Assembly (NCBI GenBank): GCA_026075535.2
Contig: AP026550.1
Span: 930,001 to 994,000, forward strand
Length of the DNA stretch: 64,000 bases
Source of the DNA: Tricholoma matsutake
Taxonomy: Eukaryota > Basidiomycota > Agaricomycetes > Agaricales > Tricholomataceae
Direction: 5' to 3'
Shown: positions 1-10,678 of the stretch, one piece after another
Layout: each line of letters begins with the position of its first letter
Numbering within the stretch: the first letter of the stretch is position 1
Notes under the pieces: model-generated
The model's input: the letters and a program-made list of their open reading frames with translations, nothing else
Told to the model about the DNA's origin: nothing
Database searches by the model: none
Made by a program: the position numbers and the translations under genes

Positions 1-388
1 TATTACCTTTTTTAGTTGCAGTTTGCCTAATGCGCACTTTAGCTGGCACCCAGTCCAAATCATTTGGATTGTCTTCAACTGCCATCACAACCAATCTTTC
101 AGCAAATTCTTGATCCTCAAGCTCATCCCAATCACTCTCTGCATAATCCTCAGCATCCATCTCTTCTCCCTCAGAATCAGAATCCTCAGCTTCACTACTT
201 GCCTGATCCTTCATGACTGACCCTTCAGATCTCGCGGTCGCTGCATTGCCCAATCCAATGATTCTGACATTGTGACAGGCTTGGGAATTTGATGTTGCCA
301 AGGGAACAACGCTCAAAGATGAGTTATTTTGGAGTCCTGTGAGATTGCGATGCTTTTTTGGGGGATGGCCTCTGGGTTTGGGCGGCAT
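1..388 (-). CDS. DDE-transposase-like protein, N-terminal part, cut by window edge
   Basis: An open frame begins at ATG 388 and runs without a stop to the window edge (129 codons). It opens with a basic, AT-hook-like segment (MPPKPRGHPPKK), followed by a Ser/Asn-rich linker, then an acidic stretch rich in Asp, Glu and Ser, then a segment ending EDNPNDLDWVPAKVR. An AT-hook start, an acidic linker and a 'DPNDLDWVP' block resemble what I recall of the N-termini of basidiomycete DDE endonuclease/transposase proteins; the catalytic part would lie outside the window. The last bases (AAAGGTAATA) could also be a splice donor. No lesion is seen in the visible part. The family assignment is from memory of family patterns and is moderate; the open frame itself is certain. 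Confidence 0.55.
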   Translation of the reverse strand, partial: MPPKPRGHPPKKHRNLTGLQNNSSLSVVPLATSNSQACHNVRIIGLGNAATARSEGSVMKDQASSEAEDSDSEGEEMDAEDYAESDWDELEDQEFAERLVVMAVEDNPNDLDWVPAKVRIRQTATKKGN

Positions 389-890
389 AGTAGGAATTAT
401 TTTGCAGCAGGAGGAAAAGATTATCTTATTTTTTTTTTGTGGGATCAGATAGTACTCATCGAGATCTGTTCAAAAATGATTTTTTCGAGATTTTATCGAT
501 TTCTTTCGTACTGCGCCAAATTTTTGGACCCTTTTTCTAACAAATCTTCACTTTGGGGGAATTGGCTCGTACCAATCATTAGAGCAAGTCAATTCCTAGC
601 TATTCCGATGGTTTTCGGACTATTTATTGGCCTCTTGGGGTGTCAATAAATCAGTCAATAAATTTGTTGGGTTTGTTTGTCTGCAACTGTAGATGTCGGA
701 AGGGGTACTCCGCCTCTAAATATAAAACTGTTAACATGTACAAATGTGATAGAAGGGGGAGATTAGTAATAAAATAAGGAAAAATCATAGAAAATGCAGA
801 ATTGGAGGAAATGAAGTGGGGGGAAATATAGGATGAATGTAAAAAATAGGAAAAACACACGAGGCATCCCCTAGTCCCCTCCTAGTCCCC
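389..890. other. Intergenic, no gene seen
   Basis: AT-rich sequence upstream of the leftward gene at 1-388, presumably holding its promoter. A short plus-strand frame at 329-649 has no recognisable features and overlaps the real N-terminus on the other strand. I see no repeat, TIR or RNA gene here. Confidence 0.4.
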
Positions 891-1114
891 TTACAATTTC
901 CTTCCAACACTTAAGCCTAATTGTATGTCTAAAGGCAAGTTTACACTTGGTCCTCTATGTACTACATTCTTATAGGAATTTGCCTGTATAATATTTACAG
1001 GCGTACTAAGAATAAGTAGCTGGACTGCATCTGGGTAAGGTATAGTTAGCAACATATCCGGAATAAGCATAGGATTGACATACCAATTGTTATCTATCCA
1101 AATAAACTTGCAAC

Positions 1115-1415
1115 CTAAGTCACACACATTTTTCCCTTTCCTTTCTTTGACTTCTGCTGCTTCTGGGCACCTTTGGTGGCATCCGGAACTCTGCACCCTG
1201 GCTTGGGGACGTAGGGGGTCGCTTGAGGAAGTGGACCTGGCTTCGAAATCTTCTTTGTCGTTGCCAATTTCTTCTTCTTGCCAGAACCGTCCTTTTTCAG
1301 GGACTGCTACAAGAGAATGAGTACTGGTTGAATAAGCATTAATATTGTTACTCACTGGTTTTGGCAATGTCTTAAGACAAGCAGAGACTGCTTTGTCAAT
1401 CATTGATTGAATCAA
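1115..1415 (-). CDS. 3' end of a lysine-rich protein of unknown function (spliced)
   Basis: On the minus strand, an exon ending at 1356 (IDKAVSACLKTLPKP) joins in frame across a 49-bp intron (1307-1355, GTGAGT...TTGTAG) to an exon at 1306-1115. That exon encodes a strongly basic tail (KKDGSGKKKK, then repeated Pro/Lys-Gly motifs) and ends in TAG at 1115-1117. Without this splice the frame looks like noise, so the intron is what makes it a gene. The frame continues upstream to about 1450, and a possible first exon lies near 1570-1620 (MDFKHDDNLSAEQKK), but I could not find a junction that keeps the frame. I do not recognise the family. A nuclear or DNA-binding role would fit the basic tail, but that is only a guess. 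Confidence 0.45.
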
Positions 1416-1624
1416 CAGGCCTGGCTTGGTAGCATTGGCTTCTTTTTTGAGATTTTGGTCAATTACTGCAGAGGCTTCACAATTTTTGCAAATGAATTAT
1501 CAGTATACTATAGAACATACATATGCATGCAAACCTTCTTCTGTTCTGCAGAAAGATTGTCATCATGCTTGAAATCCATCTTTGAACAATGGGGGGTTAT
1601 GTTTTTTCCAATCTAGAGCACACA

Positions 1625-2200
1625 GGTTTCTGGGTATCAGATGAGCAATGTTAGCTGATGAGGTTAGAATCTGTAACTAGATCACTTACCAGGCTGTAGT
1701 TGAATCCTACATAACTGCTTCCTTTTCAATGAACCAAAGACTGACATTAAGGATATTATACATTACTGGTCTTTTTGAGGGTTGGGAGCCTTACCTCCGG
1801 ACAAGCTAGAGCCATGACAGAGGCATGATCAAGTATTAGTGAGTGCAATGCTAAAGGCAAGGGTTTATAAGCATGCCAGAGGGACAGTGGACCATCACCC
1901 AATGTAGACAATTGAGGAGGAAGATCAGATTATCTGCTCTCTTTTTTTTCTATGGGACATCAAGATATTCTGGTCTCAAAGTATCCCAAGTCACTGAAAT
2001 CTGAATTTGATTTATTCTGTAAGAAATTAAAGATCTAAGTTAATGAATTCTCTATTTACCAATTATCATCTTCTTTGTCTATGTCAAAACTTATTCTTCC
2101 TTTTCGGTTTGAATGATCCATGACCATGCCTTGTGTTTGTTACATTAATTAGTTTGTTAATTATAGTAGTAAATAAACAATGTACCTGTCTTCAAATATC
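1625..2200. other. Intergenic, nothing recognised
   Basis: AT-rich sequence between the lysine-rich gene and the 3' end of the H1 pseudogene. I see no coding frame, repeat or TIR. Confidence 0.4.
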
Positions 2201-2202
2201 TG

Positions 2203-4628
2203 TCATTCTATAACTGTTCCAGGAAGCTGTGCTCTGTGGGTTGGTTGTGGTAATTTGATGGGCTTGCCAATTTCAGTGATAGGATAATATTTGGAGTTGG
2301 CAATGAATTGCATGTGGTTCTGATGGGCTTTCCATATGACAAGTGTCTTTTTATCCTTGGCTACTGCTGGAAGACATTGAATGTGAGAGAAAATCAATCT
2401 CAAATCCTTGTTCAAGAGGTCCTTTTTCTCATCCTTCTATTCCTTGAGATATGGTAGTATATCTCCAGATAAGCCATATTCTGAGAATAATGCTTCAATA
2501 ATGATGTTTGTTGGGAGGCTGGTGCAGGAAAGTATATGGACATTTGGTCCTTGAAGGATTTCTGAGAATCCAAATGTTGAATGGGACATCCAAGTAGTCC
2601 ATGGCCACTGGGAAGAATAACAAAATCTGTTACTACTTCTCTAAGCCCATTTATGGTCCATAGATTTATTGCAGCCTCAAAGCTATAAAGGGAGGGAGAT
2701 TGCTGGCCCTTGAGATAGTATGGGTCAGTACTTAGCCAGATTTGACCTGAAAACTGCAAGAAGAGGAATTTTGATTCCTGCAGATAAATATTGTTGTGAT
2801 TGAAATCCACTGGTCGGAGAAACTGGTGAGGAACTGTAGAGAGAAGTTGTTCCAAAAGCTTCCAGGATATTATGGAACCCCATGGATATTCGTCTTGTAG
2901 GGTATGCTTTGTGAGTGCCAAAGGAGGATATTCCAGTATCTTCTTCTTGGAAGACACCTTGAGAGCATTTCCATAAGCCCTTTGCACTTCAACATCATCT
3001 TCTTCTTCAATTTCTGGAAGTATTGCTTTTTCCACATCAAGGTCTTGGAGAAAAAATAGTCCAAATGTCATCATGACCTCTTCAAAGTGTAAGTCCCTTA
3101 ATGATCTTGCAAGGAAGCCATGGGTGACTTGAGGAGTCACCATAACATGTCACATGAGATGAATTAGGAGTGTGCTGATTGTTCCATAATTTGAGGCTCT
3201 TGCTAAACCAAATTGCTTCTGGAGGTTGAATAATTCTTGAAATCACCTGGATATGAACTTGAAAAACATTGCTGATGGTATCCACAGAATTGGACCATCT
3301 TTCAGAAATTCCTGTCCCTAAAAAACAAACTCAACACAAACAGCAATGGCCTATTCAAAATATAGCACTGTACCTTCAAGTGTGCCACTTTCAGCAAGTC
3401 CTGGATTGCTGCTGCAGTTCCCCTGTCCTCATCACAGACTCCATATGATCATTCCATTCCTTCATTAAGCAAATTCAGCCAAGATTGGCAGGCCTTTGTG
3501 AAGCAGTCACTAAGTTTCACAGCTTTGATATTCCTGCAAATGTATTCTGCTGGTCCAGGATTCTGCACAATCTCAAAAGCAAGATTGTAGGATATCCAAC
3601 TGATAAGATGAACAGCCTGCTGTCTTTCTTTTTTCAGAGCTGCCTTTTGACCACCAAAATTTCCAAGGGTGCTAAAGTGATGGACATCTTCTTTCTTTGT
3701 ATCCATAAGCCTGTAAGAGTTATGTAACTTGTCAAGTCGCCACAGTCCCACAACAGGAATATCTTGTCTTGTGTGAAATGACTGGCCAAGATCCAGGTGA
3801 AGCTCTCCTTTGCGTCTGTCCAGCATGTAATTCCAGTTCAGATCAGGAAAAGCACCAAAAATATCAGCCAATTCTGGATGACTTTGGCCTTGAAAACACT
3901 GCTTTGTTACAAGTTTAATTCCATGAGCATCTGCTGTAAAGAAAAAAGAGCAATATCTTCCAAGAAGAGCTGGATTAATCTGCACTTGATGTTTCATATT
4001 GCAAATGAGGTTGGCAATGGAGGCTGCTGATGTGAGTGTCACAGAATGATGCTTGTAATCTCCTGACTTCCAGTGTAGCTCCTGGACAGAACTGGGAAGG
4101 TATTCGTTGATCCCAAGATCATTTGCAAATATTTTCTTGCATGCAGGAATAATGACCTCTGAGATCCACAGTTCCTGGACATCCTTTGGTAGTAGGGACT
4201 GATATTGGTGTCTCCCACTCTGTCCATGGTTCCCAATAATTCTAGGAAAGAAAACAATGAAGTTGACTCGTCAATGATCTTGACCACTGTGAGAAAATTC
4301 CATGTGTGGAATATTGCTCAGCTTTACATCTCCACAATGCTGATTCCTTGGAATCCCTTTCTCTGGTTCATCTTATGGGGGGTGTATTAAGTTGACAGTG
4401 ATGAAATTGTCAACAGAAAAGGGGGGTCTGCCTCCAAACTTGATATTCAGATGCAAGTCCATGGAATTTGCAGAGAATTTGTCGGTAATCCAGACAAGAC
4501 TGTCAATATTGCCAGATATTTGAACCTGGTTGATGGGTAGCTTGACTCCATCTTTTTCCAAGTCCAACTGAATCAATTTGTTGGCTCTGTCCCAACCACC
4601 AAGTAGAGCTTTTCAGCTCTGAACAGTG
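2203..4628 (-). pseudogene. H1: unrecognised multi-exon gene, 3' half (split by gypsy composite)
   Basis: Protein-like minus-strand segments succeed each other with plausible short introns: 4576-4373, 4287-4039, 4042-3449, 3143-2412 and 2415-2203. Local sequence is rich in aromatic and charged residues, for example the block DIFGAFPDLNWNYMLDRR, and reads like a folded protein of several hundred residues. The reading frame of the first segment continues exactly into 10690-10679 once the 4634-10673 insertion and one copy of its 5-bp duplication are removed (AGSVENTVQS across the join). That proves the insertion lies in a coding exon. In-frame stops near the junction (TAG, TGA) show further decay. 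I do not recognise the family and assign no function. The other half is at 10679-12060. Confidence 0.55.
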
Positions 4629-4633
4629 TTTTC
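4629..4633. repeat. Target-site duplication TTTTC, left copy
   Basis: TTTTC directly precedes the left end of the gypsy composite and is repeated directly after its right end at 10674-10678. Removing one copy and the insertion restores the H1 reading frame, which supports a genuine 5-bp LTR-retrotransposon target duplication. Confidence 0.8.
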
Positions 4634-4666
4634 TGTTAGGGCGACACCCACTATCTGCTAGCTAAG
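4634..4666 (-). repeat. 33-bp inverted LTR tail capping the composite
   Basis: These 33 bp are the reverse complement of the last 33 bp of the adjoining LTR (4990-5022). They match the first 33 bp of the minus-strand LTR at 10263. They supply the integrase-recognised end (TGTTAGGGCGACACCC) that the inverted left arm would otherwise lack. Confidence 0.8.
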
Positions 4667-5022
4667 TGTTAGGAAACCACCCCATTACCTAATAAAATGT
4701 CATTTTTATTGTATTATATCGAAGTACGCCAAATGACACCAAATGACACTAAATGACACTACACTTTGATAGTGTGAGAATTTTATTTCGCACGCATCAA
4801 GATGTATGTGCATGTATGCACATGTCGGTAACAACAATGTACAATATATGTAACATAGTATATAAACCCTAAATATACACCTAGGGGACCCAGTTGTGTT
4901 CTCTATAATAACCCCTCGCATCAAAACCATCAATTCCCCCATCACGAGCGCGGATCCCACCCCCTTCTTGTAGAGAGAACCCGCACGGTCTTAGCTAGCA
5001 GATAGTGGGTGTCGCCCTAACA
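4667..5022 (+). repeat. Gypsy LTR, left copy
   Basis: The LTR starts TGTTAGGAAACC and ends GTCGCCCTAACA, with the canonical TG...CA ends and short inverted termini. It is 356 bp long. It matches the inverted LTR at 10263-10673 apart from point changes and an extra stretch of roughly 55 bp in the right copy. A TATA-like ATATAAACC lies near 4860 on the opposite strand, so promoter orientation is not clear. Confidence 0.8.
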
Positions 5023-5541
5023 GAAGAACACAACTTCCCATATCAGTGCACCTTCTCTTACTTGCGCATACATCATTGGTTCACTGCGCCACATCCAATT
5101 ACTCATCCTTTCGGCACAAGCCAGAAGTACTTGTATATATGTAATCTACCTTTTCTTTCATAAGCCGACGCCAGGCCTCGCCTTACATTGCGACCGCCAG
5201 TGATCGAGAGGCAGCGCTCGTCATTAGGACAGCTGCAACCAGACAACCGATTGGATCTGGTTTAGTTATGATTTACATTACTCTATTTGGACGACTATTT
5301 TAGTTACAAGCTGAATTCAGTGATATCTCCGAGATCAGGCACTGTTGGAAGGGTTATTGATCTGAAGTGTCAAAATAGGCGCCCGACAAACGACGAATGA
5401 TTGACAAATGATCAACGAACCATTGACAAATCATTGACAAACCATTGACAAACCATCACATGACCTGTGAACGTTTGGAGAGGTCTCGAAGAAAAAATTT
5501 TGAATTTGTCAAAGAAGTGATTCATCACAGATTCTACAATT
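5023..5541 (+). other. Gypsy leader between LTR and gag
   Basis: Untranslated leader of the left gypsy copy, repeated inverted at 9744-10262 with scattered differences. I could not identify a clear tRNA primer-binding site right after the LTR. The segment near 5400-5460 holds a short tandem of 'ATTGACAAA' units. Confidence 0.6.
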
Positions 5542-6425
5542 ATGTCCAAACCTTCAACTTCTAATCCCGGTCCTAATCCTGTTCCCATGCCTGCACTAGA
5601 GGCAAAGATTGATGCGCTTACAGTGCAAATGTTGCAATTAGTGTCAGTGTTGGCAGCATCACAGCCCAGACAAGTGGAAGTACAACCAGAGATGACAGGA
5701 GAAAGAGATGATGAGATGGAGGAGATGGTGGAGTGGATGTCGCAGGAGGATGAGACGGCGGAGAAATCCAGAAATGGAAAAGTGCGCTTACCTAAGTACG
5801 CACCCCACAAATTTTTGACAGTACCATGGAGAATACAAAATCTTTCATCAGCTCTATAGTATTGTACATCCATGGGAGGAAGCCAGAGTTTCATACAGCT
5901 GAGTCTAGGATTATGTTTGCTCTCTCATACATCCAGGGGGGGAAAGCACAGTTCTGGAGAAACAAGGCTATTAATCAAATTGCCATGGGAAATAAACCAT
6001 TTGCAACCTTCAAGGAATTTTTGGAGAGACTGGAGGCACAGTTTGGAGACCCTAATCCAAAGGTGACAGCCAATGCCAAATTAAAAACCATGCACCAAGG
6101 TTCCTTAACGGCGGATGAATTTATTTTGCAGTTCAAAGCAGAAGCTTTGCAAACGGACATGGGAGAAGCCATGTTGGTAGAGTTTTTGAAAGCAGGATTA
6201 AATCCCTCTTTATTCAAGTCTATCTACCGACTACCTTCTATGCCAGAGAAGTTGGATGAGTGGTATAATTGGGCAATGCGCCTTGACCTGCAATATCGGC
6301 AGGAACAGGTGGAGTCAAAGTTGATGTACAGAAGTAGTAAATTTGGAAAGTCAGAGGAAAGTCTGAGAAAGGAAAAGCACCTCAGGTGCAAGCTCCAAGG
6401 GCACAGCCACCGGCCATGGCAGTGA
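5542..6425 (+). pseudogene. Gypsy gag, left copy, frameshifted
   Basis: The N-terminal frame starts at 5542 and gives a Pro/Ser-rich start, a helical stretch and an acidic segment. It goes out of frame near 5815, where one T seems missing from a T run. The capsid-like part continues in the next frame from 5826 with features of the retrotransposon gag family (for example FWRNKAINQ and FLERLEAQFGDPNP). The right arm (9001-9743) encodes identical residues and carries the same break. The gag C-terminus leads into a CCHC knuckle at about 6500. Role: structural protein of the virus-like particle. Confidence 0.75.
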
Positions 6426-6630
6426 CACCTATAGTTACGGAGTCAGCAGCACCAGCAGAGGCAATGGAGGTTGATCAAGCAGGAAGATGAGCCCCACTTA
6501 AATGTTTTAACTGTGGGCAGTTAGGACACATTTCTAGGAATTGTAGGCAGAAGAGAAAGATAAGCTACAATCGAGGAAGTGAAGCCAGAGGAAGGCAAGC
6601 AGAAGAATTTTGTGGAAGAGTCCCAGTGAA
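6426..6630 (+). pseudogene. Gypsy nucleocapsid zinc knuckle, broken
   Basis: Residues CFNCGQLGHISRNC form a CX2CX4HX4C zinc knuckle of a gag nucleocapsid. An in-frame TGA at 6488-6490 stands where the copy at 52.9 kb has CAA. A small deletion downstream of the knuckle also shifts the frame relative to that copy. The knuckle binds element RNA in intact relatives. Confidence 0.7.
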
Positions 6631-7498
6631 GGTTTCCCCATTGGTGACCCAGAATCGTTACAATGTATTAGTATCCGAGGAAACCCAGAGCAAATCAGAA
6701 AAGGAAATCGAGGAGAAGTACAACTGTTCTGAATCACGTGACGAAAAGGAGTACAACTGTTGTCAATCACATGACAATTTTCACGTGTCATTTCTGAAAA
6801 CCCCTAAATTCTTTATTTGCTCTGCACGAGTAGAACCCGAAATCACCTTGACTATGGGACTGAAGACAGTGGACACACATGCAGCGATTGATGTGGAAGT
6901 GTTGCTTGATAGTGGTGCTACAGGATTATTTATTAATCGATCCTTAATTACCGGAAACAGTATTAACACATGCAAGCTGGTGCAACCTATAATGGTGTAT
7001 AATATTGATGGAACAGTCAATCATGGAGGAACTATTAAGGAGGAGGTGACTATGATATTAAAGTATCAGGAGCATCAGGAGCGAGCCATATTTGAAGTGT
7101 GCGATCTTGGGAAAACCAATCTAATAATAGGATGTCCATGGTTATGGAAGCATAATCCCGAAATTGATTGGAAAACTGGGAAAGTACAAATGACTCATTG
7201 TCCTAAGGAATGTAATGTGTATGGGAGGAAGATGAAGAAAGAAAAAAGGAAAAAGAAAGAGACAGAACATCCGAGAAAGTATTCTGTTACGATGGAGGAA
7301 GTGGAGGATGAGGAAATGCCAAATGGGGAAGTTCCGATCATGATTGAGAAAGAAGAGCAGAAGCAAACCTTTAGAGCAGTTCGTGGAGGACAGTCATGGG
7401 ACAAGAATATTGTGAAGGTGGAGAAGCCAGTGGAGGAATGGGTGCCAAAAGTGTATCATGAACATTTGTCAGTGTTCCAAAAGAAGGAGTCTGAGTGA
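6631..7498 (+). pseudogene. Gypsy protease and linker, left copy
   Basis: An open segment carries LLDSGATGLFI, the DSGA active-site signature of a retropepsin-type aspartic protease. A Lys/Glu-rich linker follows and leads into the start of the reverse transcriptase. It ends at TGA 7496-7498, where the right arm has CGA (complement at 8814-8816) and reads through. The stop therefore arose by a C-to-T change at a CpG. The retropepsin would cleave the Gag-Pol polyprotein in an active relative. Confidence 0.7.
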
Positions 7499-7665
7499 AT
7501 GCCAGTGTGGAAGCCATGGGATCATGCGATTGAGATGAAGCCTGGGTTTGTGCCAAAGAAGTCGAAGGTATATCCATTATCTCTGATGGAACAAGAAGAA
7601 GTGGATGCATTCCTGAAGGAGCAATTGCGCAAAGGATACATACGACCTTCAAAATCAAGTCCTCT
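7499..7665 (+). pseudogene. Gypsy reverse transcriptase N-terminal stub, left copy
   Basis: About 55 codons upstream of the RT core ([22 protein letters not shown]) match the right-arm RT at about 92%. Homology stops at about 7665, where the sequence jumps into an inverted integrase fragment. The RT palm motifs are absent from this arm. Confidence 0.7.
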
Positions 7666-8164
7666 ACCGACTGTACTTTGACTTCCCTTCTGGGTTCTAC
7701 TCCCATGCGAGGATGATATCCATAATTCGCAAAAAAGGGTGACATATGAGTAGCCGAATGGAATTTGTTATTGTGGGAAAACTCGGCAATTGCCAGCCAT
7801 TAGGGCCAGTCAGTTTGATGAGGTTTCTGTAGTAGTAGGAATAATATGGACCTTCTTTGTAAAGTGGTCGCATACTATGAATATTGCATCGTACCCTTGA
7901 GCCTCGGGTAATCTGGTAATAAAATCCACAGATATATCTCGCCACGGCGCTTTAGGTATAGGGTTTGGCATTCATTTTCCTGCAGGTTTCTCTGGAAATT
8001 TCTTCCTCCTCATGCATGTATCACATCCATCCACATACCCCAACCAACGTCTTCCATCTTCCTGGGTGTCCGGCAATCAGCATATTGTGATGTAACCGGA
8101 CGATCTCCCTTCGCAAATCCTGTAGAAGTACCTACATATGTTTGTCAACTACCAACAAACTGAC
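7666..8164 (-). pseudogene. Gypsy integrase fragment, reversed in the composite centre
   Basis: Read on the minus strand, 8150-8060 gives part of an integrase zinc-binding domain (LHHNMLIAGHPGRWKTL). 7945-7830 gives the start of the catalytic core in shifted frames (around WRDISVDF and VCDHFTKK). The end at 7820-7666 is a later core/C-terminal part (SPFF...[12 protein letters not shown]). Deletions and frameshifts separate these parts. About 150 bp at 7666-7816 are inverted relative to 8160-8313, so this piece is the loop and one stem of the palindrome centre. Confidence 0.6.
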
Positions 8165-8428
8165 TGGCCCTAATGGCTGGCAATTGCCGAGTTTTCCCAC
8201 AATAACAAATTCCATTTGGCTACTCGTATGTCACCCTTTTTTGTGAATTATGGATATCATCCTCGCATGGGAGTAGAACCCAGAAGGGAAGTCAAAGTAC
8301 AGTCGGTAGAGGACTTTGTATCTAAGATGCAAAAGGTACAAGAGGAAGCAGAGGCAGCATTTAAGACAGCACGTGATGACATGATGCAACATGCAGATCG
8401 TACTTGAGCACACCAAGAAGGATCCTCG
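8165..8428 (+). pseudogene. Gypsy integrase C-terminal fragment, forward
   Basis: The plus-strand frame encodes [20 protein letters not shown] and a coiled segment with KVQEEAEAAF, typical of the region after the integrase core in gypsy elements. Its first 150 bp are the inverse of 7666-7816. It ends abruptly at about 8428, where the sequence switches to reversed RT. Confidence 0.6.
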
Positions 8429-9008
8429 ATGCGGCCTTCCACTCATCTCCTTTCTTTATTCATACATTGTTGTATCCCCATCATAAAACCAATTTTGTAA
8501 AGACTTTGGCTTTTCCCACCTTGTCAATTAGTTCTGAGATCAACGGTAAGGGGTACACATTCTTCACTGTCCACTCATTCAGATACCTATAATCTGTACA
8601 CATCCTCTTCCTTTGATCCTTTTTTGGCACGAAGAATATTGGTGACATCTGTGGTGATTTTGAAGGTTGTATGTATCCTTTCCACAATTGCTCCTTCAGG
8701 AATGCATCCACTTCTTCTTGTTCCATTGGAGATAATGGATATACCTTTGACTTCTTCAGCACAAACCCTGGCTTCATCTCGATCGCATGATCCCATGGCT
8801 TCTGCACCGGCATTCGCTCAGACTCCTTCTTCTGGAACACTGACAGATGTTTATGATACACTTTTGGCACCCATTCCTCCACTGGCTTCTCCACCTTCAC
8901 AATATTCTTGTCCCATGACTGTCCTCCATGAATTGCTCTAAAGGTTTGCTTCTGCTCTTCTTTCTCGATCATGATTGGAACTTCCCCATTTGGCATTTCC
9001 TCATCCTC
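8429..9008 (-). pseudogene. Gypsy linker and reverse transcriptase start, right copy
   Basis: The minus-strand frame runs from the Glu-rich linker (EEMPNGEVPIMIEKEE) into RT sequence with FVPKKDQRKRMCTDYRYLN and YPLPLISELIDKVGKAKVF, RT finger/palm blocks. It ends in WGYNNV..KKGDEWKAA before the junction at about 8430. Two TGA codons in that last block sit where arginine is expected. The gag-protease part between gag residue 'YNWA' and this linker is missing by a deletion of about 1 kb relative to the left arm. Confidence 0.7.
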
Positions 9009-9743
9009 CTGCCCAATTATACCACTCATCCAACTTCTCTGGCATAGAAGGTAGTCGGTAGATAGACTTGAATAAAGAGGGATTTAATCCTGCTTTCAAA
9101 AACTCTACCAACATGGCTTCTCCCATGTCCGTTTGCAAAGCTTCTGCTTTGAACTGCAAAATAAATTCATCCGCCGTTAAGGAACCTTGGTGCATGGTTT
9201 TTAATTTGGCATTGGCTGTCACCTTTGGATTAGGGTCTCCAAACTGTGCCTCCAGTCTCTCCAAAAATTCCTTGAAGGTTGCAAATGGTTTATTTCCCAT
9301 GGCAATTTGATTAATAGCCTTGTTTCTCCAGAACTGTGCTTTCCCCCCCTGGATGTATGAGAGAGCAAACATAATCCTAGACTCAGCTGTATGAAACTCT
9401 GGCTTCCTCCCATGGATGTACAATACTATAGAGCTGATGAAAGATTTTGTATTCTCCATGGTACTGTCAAAAATTTGTGGGGTGCGTACTTAGGTAAGCG
9501 CACTTTTCCATTTCTGGATTTCTCCGCCGTCTCATCCTCCTGCGACATCCACTCCACCATCTCCTCCATCTCATCATCTCTTTCTCCTGTCATCTCTGGT
9601 TGTACTTCCACTTGTCTGGGCTGTGATGCTGCCAACACTGACACTAATTGCAACATTTGCACTGTAAGCGCATCAATCTTTGCCTCTAGTGCAGGCATGG
9701 GAACAGGATTAGGACCGGGATTAGAAGTTGAAGGTTTGGACAT
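9009..9743 (-). pseudogene. Gypsy gag, right copy, C-terminally deleted
   Basis: The encoded residues are the same as the left gag over the N-terminal 105 codons and the following 150 codons. The same single-nucleotide frameshift lies between the two parts. It is fused at its end (YNWA) to the pol linker by the internal deletion. The shared frameshift shows common origin of the two arms. Confidence 0.75.
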
Positions 9744-10262
9744 AATTGTAGAATCTGTGATGAATCACTTCTTTGACAAATTCAAAATTTTTTCTTCGAG
9801 ACCTCTCCAAATGTTCACAGGTCACGTGATGGTTTGTCAATGGTTTGTCAATGATTTGTCAATGGTTCGTTGATCGTTTGTCAATCATTCGTTGTTTGTC
9901 GGGCGCCTATTTTGACACTTCAGATCAATAACCCTTCCAACAGTGCCTGATCTCGGAGATATCACTGAATTCAGCTTGTAACTAAAATAGTCGTCCAAAT
10001 AGAGTAATGTAAATCATAACTAAACCAGATCCAATCAGTTGTCTGGCTGCAGCTGTCCTAATGACGAGCGCTGCCTCTCGATCACTGGCGGTCACAATGT
10101 AAGGTGAGGCCTGGCATTGGCTTATGAAAGAAAAGATAGATTATGTATATACAAGTACTTCCAGCTCGTGCCGAAAGGATGAGTAATCGGATGTGGCGCA
10201 GTGAAACAATGACGTATGCGCAAGTAAGAGAAGGTGCACTGATATGGGAAGTTGTGTTCTTC

Positions 10263-10673
10263 TGTTAGGGCGACACCCACTATCTGCTAGCTAAGACCGT
10301 GCGGGTTCTCTCTACAAGAAGGGGGCAGAATCTGTGCTCATGATGGGGGAATTGATGGTTTTGATGCGAGGGGTTATTAATAGGTGAGTTTGTTGAGATA
10401 GGCCTTTCACACTGAAAATGTAGGTGGAATACCTAAGAGAACACACCTGGGTCCCCTAGGTGTATATTTAGGGTTTATATACTATGTTACATATATTGTA
10501 CATTGTTGTTACCGATGCATGTGTACATGCACATACATCTTGATGCGTGCAAAATAAAATTCTCATGCTATCAAAGTGTAGTGTCATTTAGTGTCATTTG
10601 GTGTCATTTGGTGTAATTCGACATAATAAAATAAAAATGACATTTTATCAGGTAATGGGGTGGTTTCCTAACA
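10263..10673 (-). repeat. Gypsy LTR, right copy (inverted)
   Basis: Reverse-oriented LTR of 411 bp. On the plus strand it begins TGTTAGGGCGACACCC and ends GGTGGTTTCCTAACA. It differs from the left LTR by an extra segment around 10375-10440 and by point changes. It is followed directly by the TTTTC target duplication. Confidence 0.8.
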
Positions 10674-10678
10674 TTTTC
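10674..10678. repeat. Target-site duplication TTTTC, right copy
   Basis: Second copy of the 5-bp duplication that flanks the 6-kb composite; see 4629-4633. Confidence 0.8.

Larger units (their letters stand above)
4634..10673. mobile_element. Palindromic composite of two inverted Ty3/gypsy copies, inserted as one unit
   Basis: The block holds a plus-strand LTR, gag, protease and RT start on the left. It holds a minus-strand LTR, gag and RT part on the right. Inverted integrase fragments lie in the centre. The outermost bases are TGTTAGGG at 4634 and CCTAACA at 10673, that is, the U5 and U3 ends of one minus-oriented element, flanked by direct TTTTC duplications. The first 33 bp (4634-4666) are the inverse of the left LTR's own 3' end. 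Both arms share the same 1-nt gag frameshift, so at least the gag halves derive from one template. No single complete pol is present. The structure fits a foldback cDNA made by template switching and then integrated once. A later inverted recombination is the alternative, but it would not easily leave a matching target duplication at the outer ends. Confidence 0.75.
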
